Assembly (NCBI RefSeq): GCF_003265995.1
Contig: NZ_MVJN01000004.1
Span: 124,001 to 188,000, forward strand
Source: Legionella quinlivanii
Lineage (GTDB): Bacteria > Pseudomonadota > Gammaproteobacteria > Legionellales > Legionellaceae
Direction: 5' to 3'
Length of the DNA stretch: 64,000 nucleotides
In this document: positions 26,061 to 35,189 of the stretch, piece after piece
Layout of the letters: each line of letters starts with the position of its first letter
How positions within the stretch are numbered: the first letter of the stretch is position 1
Notes under the pieces: generated by a model
What the model saw: only the letters and a program-made list of their open reading frames with translations
The model's database searches: none
Told to the model about the DNA's origin: nothing
Translations under genes and position numbers: made by a program

Positions 26061-27344
26061 ACTCAGGGTTTCCTCCTTGGAAATCAATCCTACTGAACTT
26101 AAATTGCCAAGCAATTGCCCTTGCTCATCATAAAATAGCATTGTCGGAGTGCCATAAATGTGAAAGGCTTCGCGAATTTTAGCAACTTCTTCTGATTTCT
26201 CACCGATTTCCACCCGCAAATTGACAATGCCTTGCATGGCATCAATAACGTCGGCCTGGCTGAATACCTGCTTATCCATCTCCTGGCAATCGCTGCACCA
26301 ATCTGCAGAGAAATCTATGAACACCTTATTATGACTTGCCTTGGCATCAGCCAGCCTGGTGTTAATTGCATCAAGCGTGGACACCCTGATAAAGGGAGAC
26401 TGACTAATCGGCTCGGCAACTGAAACAGGCGTAAGCAGTTGATAGACTATAGCTCCCGCTCCCATCAGCGATAGTAAGGCAAAGCTTTGTAGAATCCGCC
26501 CGCCCAACCGGGTTTCCTGACGAAAGGCGCCCAAAACCCAGGCCGCAATTAATAAAACCAGGATCCAGAGTAAATCAGCCCAGAAGCTTGGCACGACACG
26601 ACTTAACAGCCATACCGCCATAGCAAACATCATAAGCGCAAACAGTTGTTTGATGCGAATCATCCAGGGGCCCGAAGCAGGTAAAAAACGGCCATAACCT
26701 GCACCCACAAGCAACAAAGGCAATCCCATTCCCAGAGCCAGAACAAAGAGTAAAAGCCCTCCCTGCGCAACCTGCCTGCTTTCTGCAATATACGTTAAAA
26801 TCCCAATCAAAGGCGCTGTTACACAAGGCGATACAACCAGAGTTGAAATCGAACCCATTAAAGCGGAGGAAATGATTCCCTTACGACCTGAGCTCTTGTG
26901 AGAAAAGCGCATGAAAACTGGAAGCCGAAATTCAAAGACTCCCAGTAACCACAGGCCCATTAGCGTCAATAAAATACTAAAGCTTCCAATAACCACAGGC
27001 TGCTGCATTAAGGTTTGCACTGTAGCCCCAAACCAGGCAGCCAGCATTCCCGCCAACGCGTAAGTAAGCGCCATGCCCAGCACATAGGCTAAAGACAACT
27101 TAAACGCTTCACGCCCGCTCTTAGCTCCCTGCCCGGTGATAATACTGGACAATATTGGCACCATCGGTAAAACACAGGGCGTAAATGCCAGCAGCACACC
27201 TAAACCAAAAAAGACACTTAGATACAATACGGGACTATTATTCTGGATGAAACCCACGGCAGCCATAGGATTTCCAGCAAAGCCTGTCGCAAAAGCAGAA
27301 CAAGAGAGTAATGCCATACATAATGACAAAATCAGTTTTTTCAT
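26037..27344 (-). CDS. dsbD: Thiol:disulfide interchange protein DsbD, short form
   Basis: DsbD passes electrons from cytoplasmic thioredoxin across the inner membrane to periplasmic oxidoreductases. Start ATG 27344 (MKKLILSLCMALLS) is preferred over 27371 because AAGGA precedes it by six bases; this gives 435 aa with a signal-like first helix. The CcdA-like membrane domain has FTPCVLPMVP and VVSPCVTAPL, each with one of the paired cysteines. The C-terminal thioredoxin-like domain has SADWCSDCQEM. The N-terminal alpha domain of the E. coli protein (total ~565 aa) is missing, so a separate periplasmic partner must take its place. Confidence 0.9.
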   Translation of the reverse strand: MKKLILSLCMALLSCSAFATGFAGNPMAAVGFIQNNSPVLYLSVFFGLGVLLAFTPCVLPMVPILSSIITGQGAKSGREAFKLSLAYVLGMALTYALAGMLAAWFGATVQTLMQQPVVIGSFSILLTLMGLWLLGVFEFRLPVFMRFSHKSSGRKGIISSALMGSISTLVVSPCVTAPLIGILTYIAESRQVAQGGLLLFVLALGMGLPLLLVGAGYGRFLPASGPWMIRIKQLFALMMFAMAVWLLSRVVPSFWADLLWILVLLIAAWVLGAFRQETRLGGRILQSFALLSLMGAGAIVYQLLTPVSVAEPISQSPFIRVSTLDAINTRLADAKASHNKVFIDFSADWCSDCQEMDKQVFSQADVIDAMQGIVNLRVEIGEKSEEVAKIREAFHIYGTPTMLFYDEQGQLLGNLSSVGLISKEETLSLFAQLKR

Positions 27345-27430
27345 TTTGATTCCTTGATAAATTATTTTCATTATTTTGTAACTCCCTGGTTGTGGACAAG
27401 TTTGATGTTAATTCAATCAAATCGTCTCAA

Positions 27431-27514
27431 CGTCATCCTGAACGCAGTGAAGGATCCTCTGAGTCTGGTTCAGCTCCAAGGAGTTTGAGATCCTTGGTTA
27501 CGCTCAGGATGACG
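27431..27514. repeat. Palindromic repeat upstream of dsbD (family B)
   Basis: Arms of ~26 bp (27431-27456 and 27489-27514) are nearly perfect inverted complements containing CGTCATCCTGAACGCAGTGA or its complement; the centre reads TCTGGTTCAGCTCC. It lies between dsbD and the upstream small gene and is related to 5926-6010. Confidence 0.75.
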
Positions 27515-27549
27515 TAACTGGGGAGTTACATTATTTTGAATAAAAGGAA

Positions 27550-27849
27550 TCAAATCGGCGGGCGGTAAACTTCATCCGAAGGTGAAAGATATTTTGAAAA
27601 AATCAGCAGAAAACTTAAGAGACCAATAAGACTTTGCAATAGCATTTGTTGCAGGGATTGAGATTCTTCTTCAAGCCAATAATAAACAGAGCCACAACCG
27701 CTGCTCAAAATCTGTTGAACGGAACAAGGTGTCATTGCAAAGGAATGAGGAGATGCATCCGCGGCTCGAATACAAGATGGCTGCTTGAGTGGTGTAAGAA
27801 TGACAGCACTCAAGAGTATCAGCATGATTAGGGAACGAAATTTGTTCAT
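27550..27849 (-). CDS. Small secreted or membrane-anchored protein, 99 aa
   Basis: The product begins with a signal-like helix (MNKFRSLIMLILLSAVILTP), has three cysteines in the middle (PSCIRAAD, PCSVQQILSSGCG) and a second hydrophobic segment (LLQSLIGLLSFLLIFSKY) before a short polar tail ending RPPI. It lies upstream of dsbD on the same strand, but a ~200-bp gap with a palindrome separates them. A role in thiol or metal handling next to dsbD is possible but not shown. AGGG lies eleven bases before the ATG. Confidence 0.6.
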   Translation of the reverse strand: MNKFRSLIMLILLSAVILTPLKQPSCIRAADASPHSFAMTPCSVQQILSSGCGSVYYWLEEESQSLQQMLLQSLIGLLSFLLIFSKYLSPSDEVYRPPI

Positions 27850-28154
27850 TCAATGACCCTATCATAATTTTAAGGATTAAATCAATGCATGAATATAAAA
27901 CTTTCATCCAGGGTAGAAGAAGAGTGCACCCCCCTTCCAAAATACTCGTCTATCTACTAGAGAACGTAGGTTGATCCAGAACCTAATCATGGAAAAGATA
28001 AAATCAAGAGACTAAACCTAGGTTTAACTAAATAACCTAATATGATTAATGCCCGATAGTTTTTTTTATCGACGTTTCCCAGTTAAAGACCAGGAATCAC
28101 CATCCAATTCAGGAAGCTACAATCGATATTTGTAGACGCAATACTTCATAAAGG
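27850..28154. other. 305-bp intergenic region
   Basis: This is an AT-rich gap between divergent genes. It contains an ACCTAGGTTTAACTAAATAACCTA-like imperfect dyad near 28014. I see no RNA gene, no repeat shared with the other families and no convincing promoter pair. Confidence 0.4.
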
Positions 28155-28235
28155 ATGCTACTCACCTTAAGGATTTTTTTTACACAAAATGTCTTATTTT
28201 GTGATAAAATGCCTTTTTTCCTCACGGTTAATTTT

Positions 28236-29570
28236 ATGAGACAAGACCAAATTGATATGGCGGCCAGTGTTGGTATTCATTTTCCCAGTATAAAGCCCTT
28301 ATTCTCCTGTCCACCAAATCCGGAAGTGTTGAAAGCATGGCAAGCCTATCAATGCCAATTTGAGCTGCCGGAGAGCGCATCAATTTCTCAAAAAATTATT
28401 GATAATGTCAATTATGTTTCCTTTGAAACGTTTATGGCTCAATTACAAGCTACTATTGCTGCTTTTAATCAGGCCTGTGATGAGCCTTACATTTTACTCA
28501 TTACGCAGGATACCCTGGGTAAACTTGATGAGGGAGCCAGTGAGCAATGGGTTTCGGGCCTGGCCCTGGAAGAGTGTTGCTTACGATGGCCGGCTGCAAT
28601 CACCACAAGCTTGAGTCTGGACGCCTGCCTTGCCCGGAATCCTCAGGTTAGAAAGATATTAATTCTGGATGATGCAGCATATAGCGGTACACATATGGCA
28701 CGAGAGTTATCCAATTTAAGAAACCTGAGAAATGTGGATTCGAGCTCACAGTATACCTTTTATTTTGGTATACCCTTTATGAGTAAACAAAGCCGAAGGA
28801 TTGTCGAAGCAGGTCCAGTCTCTTGCCAGTCAAATTTCTCAAGTGTGTGTTTACCCCATCAGACGATTCCTTTGATTGAAGATCTGCTCACGGAAGAAGA
28901 AAAAAAAGTGGCTGCCAGGCTGGATAATCTTCAGTTAACGGTAGGTTTGACTTATTTTGATCATAAAATGCCTGATTATAAATCCGTTTCAACCCTTCTG
29001 GAACAAGGAATTTTCTTAAAACCAACAATGGATTGTCTGATGGAAATTGAACACATAATTCCCGGAAACAGAGCTCCGAGACCCGGTAAAACTCGAATTG
29101 AGACTCCTGAGGAATGGAACAAACGTTATAATCAATTTGCAGCCAATCGATATATTCCCTGGATGCCGAAAGTGATTTGTCCTTATAAACTAAAAAATGA
29201 CGAGGAACAGCAAGTCTTAAGAAAAGCAGTTGACTCGAAACGAGTTGGTAACCGAACCTCATACTCACTACCCGAGCGATTCAAAGTTGCCAGGGAAATT
29301 TTAGGTGAAGAAACGATTCAGGAACAAGTGGGCGCGCCTTGCAGGGAATTTTCGCTACCCGAACAAGGGGCCGCTCCCTCCAGGGAATTTTCGCTAAATG
29401 ATATTCGCCAAAGCTATTCAAAACATGCCTCCTGGTACAGTTTAAGAAAATACAGTTTATTTTTCTTTAATACCACCAAAGACGCAGTGATTGAAAACAT
29501 GAAAACCCAGGCCAGATTAAAACCTCATGGTGCATCTGAAAAGACACTAATTGAGTTTGGTCTTATTTAA
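28236..29570 (+). CDS. Phosphoribosyltransferase-like protein; candidate effector
   Basis: The frame opens at ATG 28155, but MRQDQIDMAASVG (28236) is a plausible start; no candidate has a strong Shine-Dalgarno site. Near 28653-28700 the product has KILILDDAAYSGTHMARE, which fits the PRPP loop of type I phosphoribosyltransferases (hydrophobic strand, two acidic residues, then G-T). An upstream YILLITQDT could be the strand carrying the PPi loop. The C-terminal third carries a short duplication, CREFSLPEQG/SREFSLNDIR, encoded by a repeated CAGGGAATTTTCGCTA (near 29350 and 29383). No metabolic partner lies near it. A PRTase-fold effector is inference; a substrate cannot be named. Confidence 0.65.
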   Translation: MRQDQIDMAASVGIHFPSIKPLFSCPPNPEVLKAWQAYQCQFELPESASISQKIIDNVNYVSFETFMAQLQATIAAFNQACDEPYILLITQDTLGKLDEGASEQWVSGLALEECCLRWPAAITTSLSLDACLARNPQVRKILILDDAAYSGTHMARELSNLRNLRNVDSSSQYTFYFGIPFMSKQSRRIVEAGPVSCQSNFSSVCLPHQTIPLIEDLLTEEEKKVAARLDNLQLTVGLTYFDHKMPDYKSVSTLLEQGIFLKPTMDCLMEIEHIIPGNRAPRPGKTRIETPEEWNKRYNQFAANRYIPWMPKVICPYKLKNDEEQQVLRKAVDSKRVGNRTSYSLPERFKVAREILGEETIQEQVGAPCREFSLPEQGAAPSREFSLNDIRQSYSKHASWYSLRKYSLFFFNTTKDAVIENMKTQARLKPHGASEKTLIEFGLI

Positions 29571-29648
29571 TGCAGGCGATTGTCCGTCTGATTATTCATA
29601 TTTTTATCACCTGAAAAGCATGTATAATTCATCTTTTCAGGAGATGTT

Positions 29649-30611
29649 ATGTTTGCTTTTAATAAAGTAATTGAACTATTCACGGGGCCGAAGAGACCGA
29701 CAACCATCCATGCGGATGCTGAACCTATAAGCGTGGAAACAATACCCACGGATAGTGATTTTATTCGCGAAGGTAGCGGCACAACGACTGTTACAGGAAA
29801 AATTGAATACGTACACGTGACTGTTCGCGGCAGTTCCAGCCTGAGAATAGAAGGAGAAGTAGGCCGAGGCTGTACATTTTATAAAGATGGCAATGGAACA
29901 CTCAGCTTTGCAGGCACTGTGGCTAATGATTTGAAATTAACCGTCTTCGGACAAGGAAACATTGTCTTTACCCGGGAACCACCGCAAACTGTTATTAATT
30001 CAATTGAAAATCCAATAGGTAACGCCCAGATCACTTGTGCAGGAAGGATTTTACCTCAGTTGCAGCCCGGGTATCGTCGACACAATCTGGGACATCCTGC
30101 TGGGCAAACGGTAGCTGAACCATTCAGGCATACCAGTGTGGCTTTGAGCCGCCTGTCCACCGAACGCTCTTCACCAACTGAACTGTCAGAAAATGATTTC
30201 AATTCAGGTACCAGAAAATATATTGATGACTATAAAGATCGTGAACTAATAGCTGATCGGATCGAAAAACTTAATCTGACTCCAGAAGAAGAGCCTTTAT
30301 TTAAACGCTTCGAGGATGCAATTTCTCGTTGTTATTTTGATGATGTTCCCGTGAAGTATCGAAGCAGTTACTATGGTAAAGCTAACCTATTAGCATGGTA
30401 TGAAATAAATAAAACGGATCCTGTCACCAGAGACGCAGTTAAACTGGATGCTTATGAGTCTGCTTTTCATTTATACGGCGAGTTGGACGATGTGATTATC
30501 GAGCTCAATAAACTACGGACAGCAAAAAAAGAAGCAATCTCTGCAAAACAGTCTTCTCCCACGCCGCAAGATACGAATGAGGAGCAATCTAGCGTGGGCC
30601 TTTCAATGTAA
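29649..30611 (+). CDS. U-box-like domain protein with an N-terminal beta-helix-like region; candidate effector
   Basis: AGGAG lies eight bases before the ATG. Residues ~40-135 form short repeated beta strands (TTTVTGKIEYVHVTVRGSSS, GNGTLSFAGTVANDLKLTVF), like bactofilin or adhesin-type helices. Residues ~221-285 resemble a U-box: an ISRCYFDDVPV start, YYGKANLLAWYEINKTDPVTR and a following helix, aligning with DxxxxxPxxxxxGxxYxxxxIxxWLxxxxTDPxTR of CHIP and of LubX-type Legionella ligases. The tail QDTNEEQSSVGLSM fits a Dot/Icm signal. The last 23 bases overlap the convergent gene. An E3 ubiquitin ligase role is inference. Confidence 0.7.
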   Translation: MFAFNKVIELFTGPKRPTTIHADAEPISVETIPTDSDFIREGSGTTTVTGKIEYVHVTVRGSSSLRIEGEVGRGCTFYKDGNGTLSFAGTVANDLKLTVFGQGNIVFTREPPQTVINSIENPIGNAQITCAGRILPQLQPGYRRHNLGHPAGQTVAEPFRHTSVALSRLSTERSSPTELSENDFNSGTRKYIDDYKDRELIADRIEKLNLTPEEEPLFKRFEDAISRCYFDDVPVKYRSSYYGKANLLAWYEINKTDPVTRDAVKLDAYESAFHLYGELDDVIIELNKLRTAKKEAISAKQSSPTPQDTNEEQSSVGLSM

Positions 30612-33600
30612 CTTCAAGAGGCCTGACAATATCCGCGCCAGGAATTTTTTCTCTGACGCGGCGCAATGCGTGTTGCATGGTAACAGAATGTTCACACAGG
30701 GCTTTAACTGCAACTTCCCGGTCTTTCTGCTCAGCGGTCGAGGTGATGACATTTCTGTTTTGAACCACAACCCGTAATAGTTTCTGCATTCCAGTATGTC
30801 GAACAGGCTCCACTTGGGACTTTAATCTCTCCAAAGCGTGCAGAATATGCTGGCAACGCCATGCCGCCAAATCAAGTGAACCAGCCTGCTCAACTTGCTG
30901 TCTTAATAGCGAGCGTATCTCATGCGGAGTGCTGCTCAAATGACTCAACCATTGCACAATAGCTTCTGACTCATGCAAGCGATTGCCTAATTCCCTGTCG
31001 TTAATCCAGGTCATGTCATCCAAAAGAAGATTCATAAATGCATTCATCGTCACATTGACCCATTCACGCAAAGGACTTTCCAGCCTGTATTGGCTCTGCA
31101 TTTTCATGGACATTTCATAAAACGCATCGAATGCACTGGAACATCCGGGATTTCGCAGGGCCTCTTTATAAAGGACGAAAAGATCATCAACCATTGAATG
31201 ATTTGCTGAGCCAATCTGTCTCCTTATTTCATCAATCACTGATTGCAGCGGCTCGCTCCCCAGCAGTTTGTGCTGCCATTCACGTTGAACAAACTCTGTT
31301 AATTTTAAGTGCTCGCGTGTTTTTGTACTTAAGGATGAATCATTCTTATTATCAATACGCGTTTGCTCTAAAACAGTCGCTCGTTTATCTGGAGAAATAA
31401 TCGATTTATAGCAGTTAGAGCATCGCAAAAGGAAAGCTTTTTCTATTTCATTCAGTCGATAGCGTTTTAATATTCTTCCCTCATTTTCTGATCTCGAAAA
31501 AAGCTCTTTCAAGATTTCTTTCATGCTATCGGGCAACTCGGCAACAATGCCTGCCAGCGTGGATTGATTCAGTAAAAGGGTATACTGTTCCAGGGAATAA
31601 TTGAGTGATGCCTCCAGGGCCCATTGTCTATCGAGTGCATTATTCAACCAGATTTGTAGTTTGCGTAAAACGCGCTCTCTTGTCCGAAGTCTGGCCAATG
31701 CAGTTCCTTGAAAACGGTATTGAGCCACGTCTGCCCTTCTGGCTTCGGGATAGCTGTTATAGTAGAAAACCAGAGCAAGCAATGCCTTATCCTGAGGATC
31801 TTTTAATTTATGATTTTTAATCACCGATTGAGTCACTTCCTTTGTGATTTGTGCCGTTTGGGGAGCTGTTAAACATTCATATAGGGCATAAATTAAAACA
31901 TTATCAATCTGCAAGGCATATTGATTAACTATTTGTCGCAAAAAAGGATTTGCCGCATTAATCACTGGGTCAAATAATTGCTTCCATTCACCGGCGGTCA
32001 GGGGAAATGCGTCAGACAATATTTTTTTATATGATTCCTCCCGGAATACTCGACCGGATAATAAACCAGGGTGAATTTTTTTCACGTAAATTAATAAGAG
32101 ATTAATTAATTCATCATGGGATAATTCATGCCCATTTGCGGTCGCTATGAGCCGCAGCAGGTGGTCGCGAATAGCCATCATCGCTTGAACCCGCAGACCG
32201 GGCTCATTACCTGGTGCAGAGGAAATGGCAAGAGGATGATTGGATTTGGGTTGCCTTGTTACTGGAGCAAGCAAACCATTATAAATGGCCTTTGGTATGG
32301 AACTTAAACTATCAACCACTCCTAAACCGATACCATAAATAAAGCCACCTGCACCGGACACAATGGCATGGATTATTCTATATTGCTCTTCAGTGCTATA
32401 AGCCTGATAGCCTGCAATATAAGCTTGAGCAAAAGGCTGGGTCAGCACGCTAAAAACGGTTTTATCACGATGAATTAAAGGCAATAAGGCGCCCACTGTT
32501 TTAATGCTCAAATCCAAACCGATCTCACGACCAGAAGGTGTAGCAATTTGATTACCATCCAGGTCACGAAATCCTGAATGAAAATTGTCCTGGTGTCGTC
32601 GACGATAAAAATCGTTAGCGATTGCTGGCGAAGGAGCCTGATAGGCAAGCGCATTATGCATTAATCCTGGCGAAACTTTTCTTGAAATGTTAGCCGCAGA
32701 ATTGTGTTGGGTTAAATCAGCAAAATAATCTTTAATTTCCTGCAAGGCCAATAAAGGCTTAACATGTAATCGGGCTTGCTCTGCTATAAATTTTGCTGTC
32801 TCATCCGTGGGAGAAGGATAATAAAATTGAGTTAATTCTTTAAGGGACCCCAACACAGCTTCATAGTATTTAGAGGCTCTGGTATTTTGAAAAGGCTTCA
32901 GCGTTGTCAGCTCACGAATCAAACGCTCACAAGTGGATCGGCTTTGAGGTTCAAATGCGTCTGCAGAGGTGGTTAGCTCCATAAAATAATAATGCAGGTC
33001 CACATCGTCTCTGGTGCAGGAATAAAGGCTGTAAATGAGCTCTTTGAACAATGAAAGAAAGGCTTTATGGCAATTATCGGCTGTTCGTTGCGGATGATGT
33101 AATGCCTCATCAAATGCCTGCCATTTACGTTGGATTTCATCGTTATAGCGATGAGTTAATAGCGGCGTATTATTACTGGCTGGTGGTAAAAATCGGGTGG
33201 CGATAGCATTATAGTAAGCATGAAATGCAGGGCAATAAGCCCTTAAACGTGAAGATTGCAGCATTCGTACAACAAAAGATGCACAAAGTTCTTCCTGCTG
33301 AAAATGCTTATCAAAATTTTTAGGTACTACACCGATAAAAGGGATAAAAATTTCATCGCTTTCTCGAATTACCTGCCCATAAAACGCATCGGGTATAAAT
33401 TCATCAGGCCCAACAGGATTGTACACCAGATGCCCGCGCGTACCGGTAGAGTTGCACTGGGCATACTGCAGTTGAAGCGGCCATAATGGATTGGCAACGA
33501 AAAAAGATTGCAAGGAATCCCCTGAGCCAGTATCTCGTGGAAACGCTTCAACCAGCAAGGAGCCTGCCTGACGAAACATGGGAGTTTGTTTAAAATCGCC

Positions 33601-35184
33601 CTTCGCAGTTTTAAAATAAGTACCTTCCGGGTCTGGCTGATAAAAAGAATCGATTTGCTGTAAGCCGGTATCGCTATAAGAACTGACATAATGGCGTCGA
33701 TATTTGACATAAGCGTTATTTTCAAAATACGGCGGCTCAGGAAAAAGATGAGCAACGAGATTGTCAACCAAGGCATTGTAAACTGTTTCAGAATACTCTG
33801 AGGGCTGGAGAGTGGTCATATAGTTAAAACTTGAAAAAAGCGCAGCGAGTTCGTATTTAATCCCAATTGCTGCATTCATACGCGCTTCAGCAGGTCCCTG
33901 GCGATGCACGCTTAGATTCTTAAAATGGCTTGCCCATTCTGGATCATTTAAGCGAAATGTATCCATGCCTGCATCGTTGGAATCACTGACGACACCACCC
34001 CAGTTGGCCCCGATACCTAATGCCTGTCCTCGATTGAACTGAAATCGCTGTAAAAAACGAATAAGATATCGACTAATTACAGGCAAATGGGCAGAATCGA
34101 TGCGAATATTGGCCTGCAAAAGCTGCTCTTGCAAAATGCCCACCAGCATTTCTTCATTTAAAGAATTTAATATGGTCTTGCCATCTAAAAAAGGGCTTAC
34201 ATAAGAATCATAAGAATCTTTTTTTAACTGGATAAACTGAATGCCAAGGCGCTGTAATACAGTTTGCATCCAGTCAAAAAACTCTTCATTGAGCGGCAAA
34301 TCAACCAACTGCGATAATTGACGGCGGATCATCGCCTGCCATTGCTGCCAAGGTAAAAAGTCAGGCAATTTTTTGGCTAAGGCATCGGCATGCCCGCCCG
34401 GTTTTAGAGCAAAGCCATGCGTTGATAAATAGACACTGGCATCTGCAATACGTCCTGCCTCGCTAATCTGGTAATCCGAGGTGGCGGTAAAGGGTGAAAC
34501 ATTCGGGGTTGACTTATTGGGCGCTATAGCCGGATTAATTGGAATCACAGGATCTCTGGGCAAGGGAGTCCCTGACTCCATTTCGGGTTTATTTTGATTG
34601 ATGGCTGGGGCTAGCAGAGAGGAATAGGTCGACAATAGATTATCAATAGGAATGGTCGACCAGGCACTCATGGCCTTGAGTAATTGCCATAGGTTGTTAA
34701 TATTGCAACCCATGTGATGTTTTTTTATCGCTCTTAAGATATTCTGATAGGCCTCATTCAAAGCTTGTGTATTCAGGCGTTGATCAAATCCGCTTTGATG
34801 ATAGCTTTCAATAAGCCGGTTGAATTGATTAATTTTATGGTTGATAGCCCTACTATGTACCGGATATTCACTCAAAAAATGAGGCAGGCGATATTTGAAC
34901 GGAGTTCTGTGATTGCAAGGACTTTCCTGTAGCCTCCCCACAAGGGTCAATGCCTCCTCGATGGGTGTATGAGTAGTTACAGGTTTATAGTGTTCCTGTA
35001 ATTGCTGATGAAGTTGCCTGACACAGGCATCATCACTCAACATGGCTAATAAAAAATAAACCTGTGTCTGTGTTTGTGAATTTAAATGCTCACGCATGCT
35101 GTGCGGCAGTTTAGTTCTGAGCGCGTCCAATAAACTGACTGGTTCACTGTGGCGCTCGGGTATGGCCGTATAATGTTCTCGCAT
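30589..35184 (-). CDS. 1531-aa hypothetical protein, second gene of a large pair
   Basis: The start is ATG 35184 (MREHYTAIPERHSEPVS), five bases after the stop of the 1041-aa gene, so the two form an operon. The protein is largely helical with a central aromatic-rich domain (about residues 390-680: QALGIGANWGGVVSDSNDAG, NPLWPLQLQYAQCN, VYNPVGPDEFIPDAFYG). A glycine-rich hydrophobic segment (VSGAGGFIYGIGLGVVDSL) lies near residue 960. No catalytic motif is recognisable. It overlaps the convergent U-box-like gene by 23 bp. Size, lone context and composition are like giant Dot/Icm substrates, but the C-terminus (EVTLKGPR) is not typical. Confidence 0.8.
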   Translation of the reverse strand: MREHYTAIPERHSEPVSLLDALRTKLPHSMREHLNSQTQTQVYFLLAMLSDDACVRQLHQQLQEHYKPVTTHTPIEEALTLVGRLQESPCNHRTPFKYRLPHFLSEYPVHSRAINHKINQFNRLIESYHQSGFDQRLNTQALNEAYQNILRAIKKHHMGCNINNLWQLLKAMSAWSTIPIDNLLSTYSSLLAPAINQNKPEMESGTPLPRDPVIPINPAIAPNKSTPNVSPFTATSDYQISEAGRIADASVYLSTHGFALKPGGHADALAKKLPDFLPWQQWQAMIRRQLSQLVDLPLNEEFFDWMQTVLQRLGIQFIQLKKDSYDSYVSPFLDGKTILNSLNEEMLVGILQEQLLQANIRIDSAHLPVISRYLIRFLQRFQFNRGQALGIGANWGGVVSDSNDAGMDTFRLNDPEWASHFKNLSVHRQGPAEARMNAAIGIKYELAALFSSFNYMTTLQPSEYSETVYNALVDNLVAHLFPEPPYFENNAYVKYRRHYVSSYSDTGLQQIDSFYQPDPEGTYFKTAKGDFKQTPMFRQAGSLLVEAFPRDTGSGDSLQSFFVANPLWPLQLQYAQCNSTGTRGHLVYNPVGPDEFIPDAFYGQVIRESDEIFIPFIGVVPKNFDKHFQQEELCASFVVRMLQSSRLRAYCPAFHAYYNAIATRFLPPASNNTPLLTHRYNDEIQRKWQAFDEALHHPQRTADNCHKAFLSLFKELIYSLYSCTRDDVDLHYYFMELTTSADAFEPQSRSTCERLIRELTTLKPFQNTRASKYYEAVLGSLKELTQFYYPSPTDETAKFIAEQARLHVKPLLALQEIKDYFADLTQHNSAANISRKVSPGLMHNALAYQAPSPAIANDFYRRRHQDNFHSGFRDLDGNQIATPSGREIGLDLSIKTVGALLPLIHRDKTVFSVLTQPFAQAYIAGYQAYSTEEQYRIIHAIVSGAGGFIYGIGLGVVDSLSSIPKAIYNGLLAPVTRQPKSNHPLAISSAPGNEPGLRVQAMMAIRDHLLRLIATANGHELSHDELINLLLIYVKKIHPGLLSGRVFREESYKKILSDAFPLTAGEWKQLFDPVINAANPFLRQIVNQYALQIDNVLIYALYECLTAPQTAQITKEVTQSVIKNHKLKDPQDKALLALVFYYNSYPEARRADVAQYRFQGTALARLRTRERVLRKLQIWLNNALDRQWALEASLNYSLEQYTLLLNQSTLAGIVAELPDSMKEILKELFSRSENEGRILKRYRLNEIEKAFLLRCSNCYKSIISPDKRATVLEQTRIDNKNDSSLSTKTREHLKLTEFVQREWQHKLLGSEPLQSVIDEIRRQIGSANHSMVDDLFVLYKEALRNPGCSSAFDAFYEMSMKMQSQYRLESPLREWVNVTMNAFMNLLLDDMTWINDRELGNRLHESEAIVQWLSHLSSTPHEIRSLLRQQVEQAGSLDLAAWRCQHILHALERLKSQVEPVRHTGMQKLLRVVVQNRNVITSTAEQKDREVAVKALCEHSVTMQHALRRVREKIPGADIVRPLEVTLKGPR

Positions 35185-35189
35185 ATAGT

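Noticed and set aside
27671-27940. Minus-strand 89-aa frame upstream of dsbD
   Set aside because: It overlaps the better-supported 99-aa signal-peptide gene in another frame and has no ribosome binding site.
33369-33776. 135-aa frame inside the 1531-aa gene
   Set aside because: It lies on the same strand in a different frame, within a gene with continuous coding character, and has no start signal.
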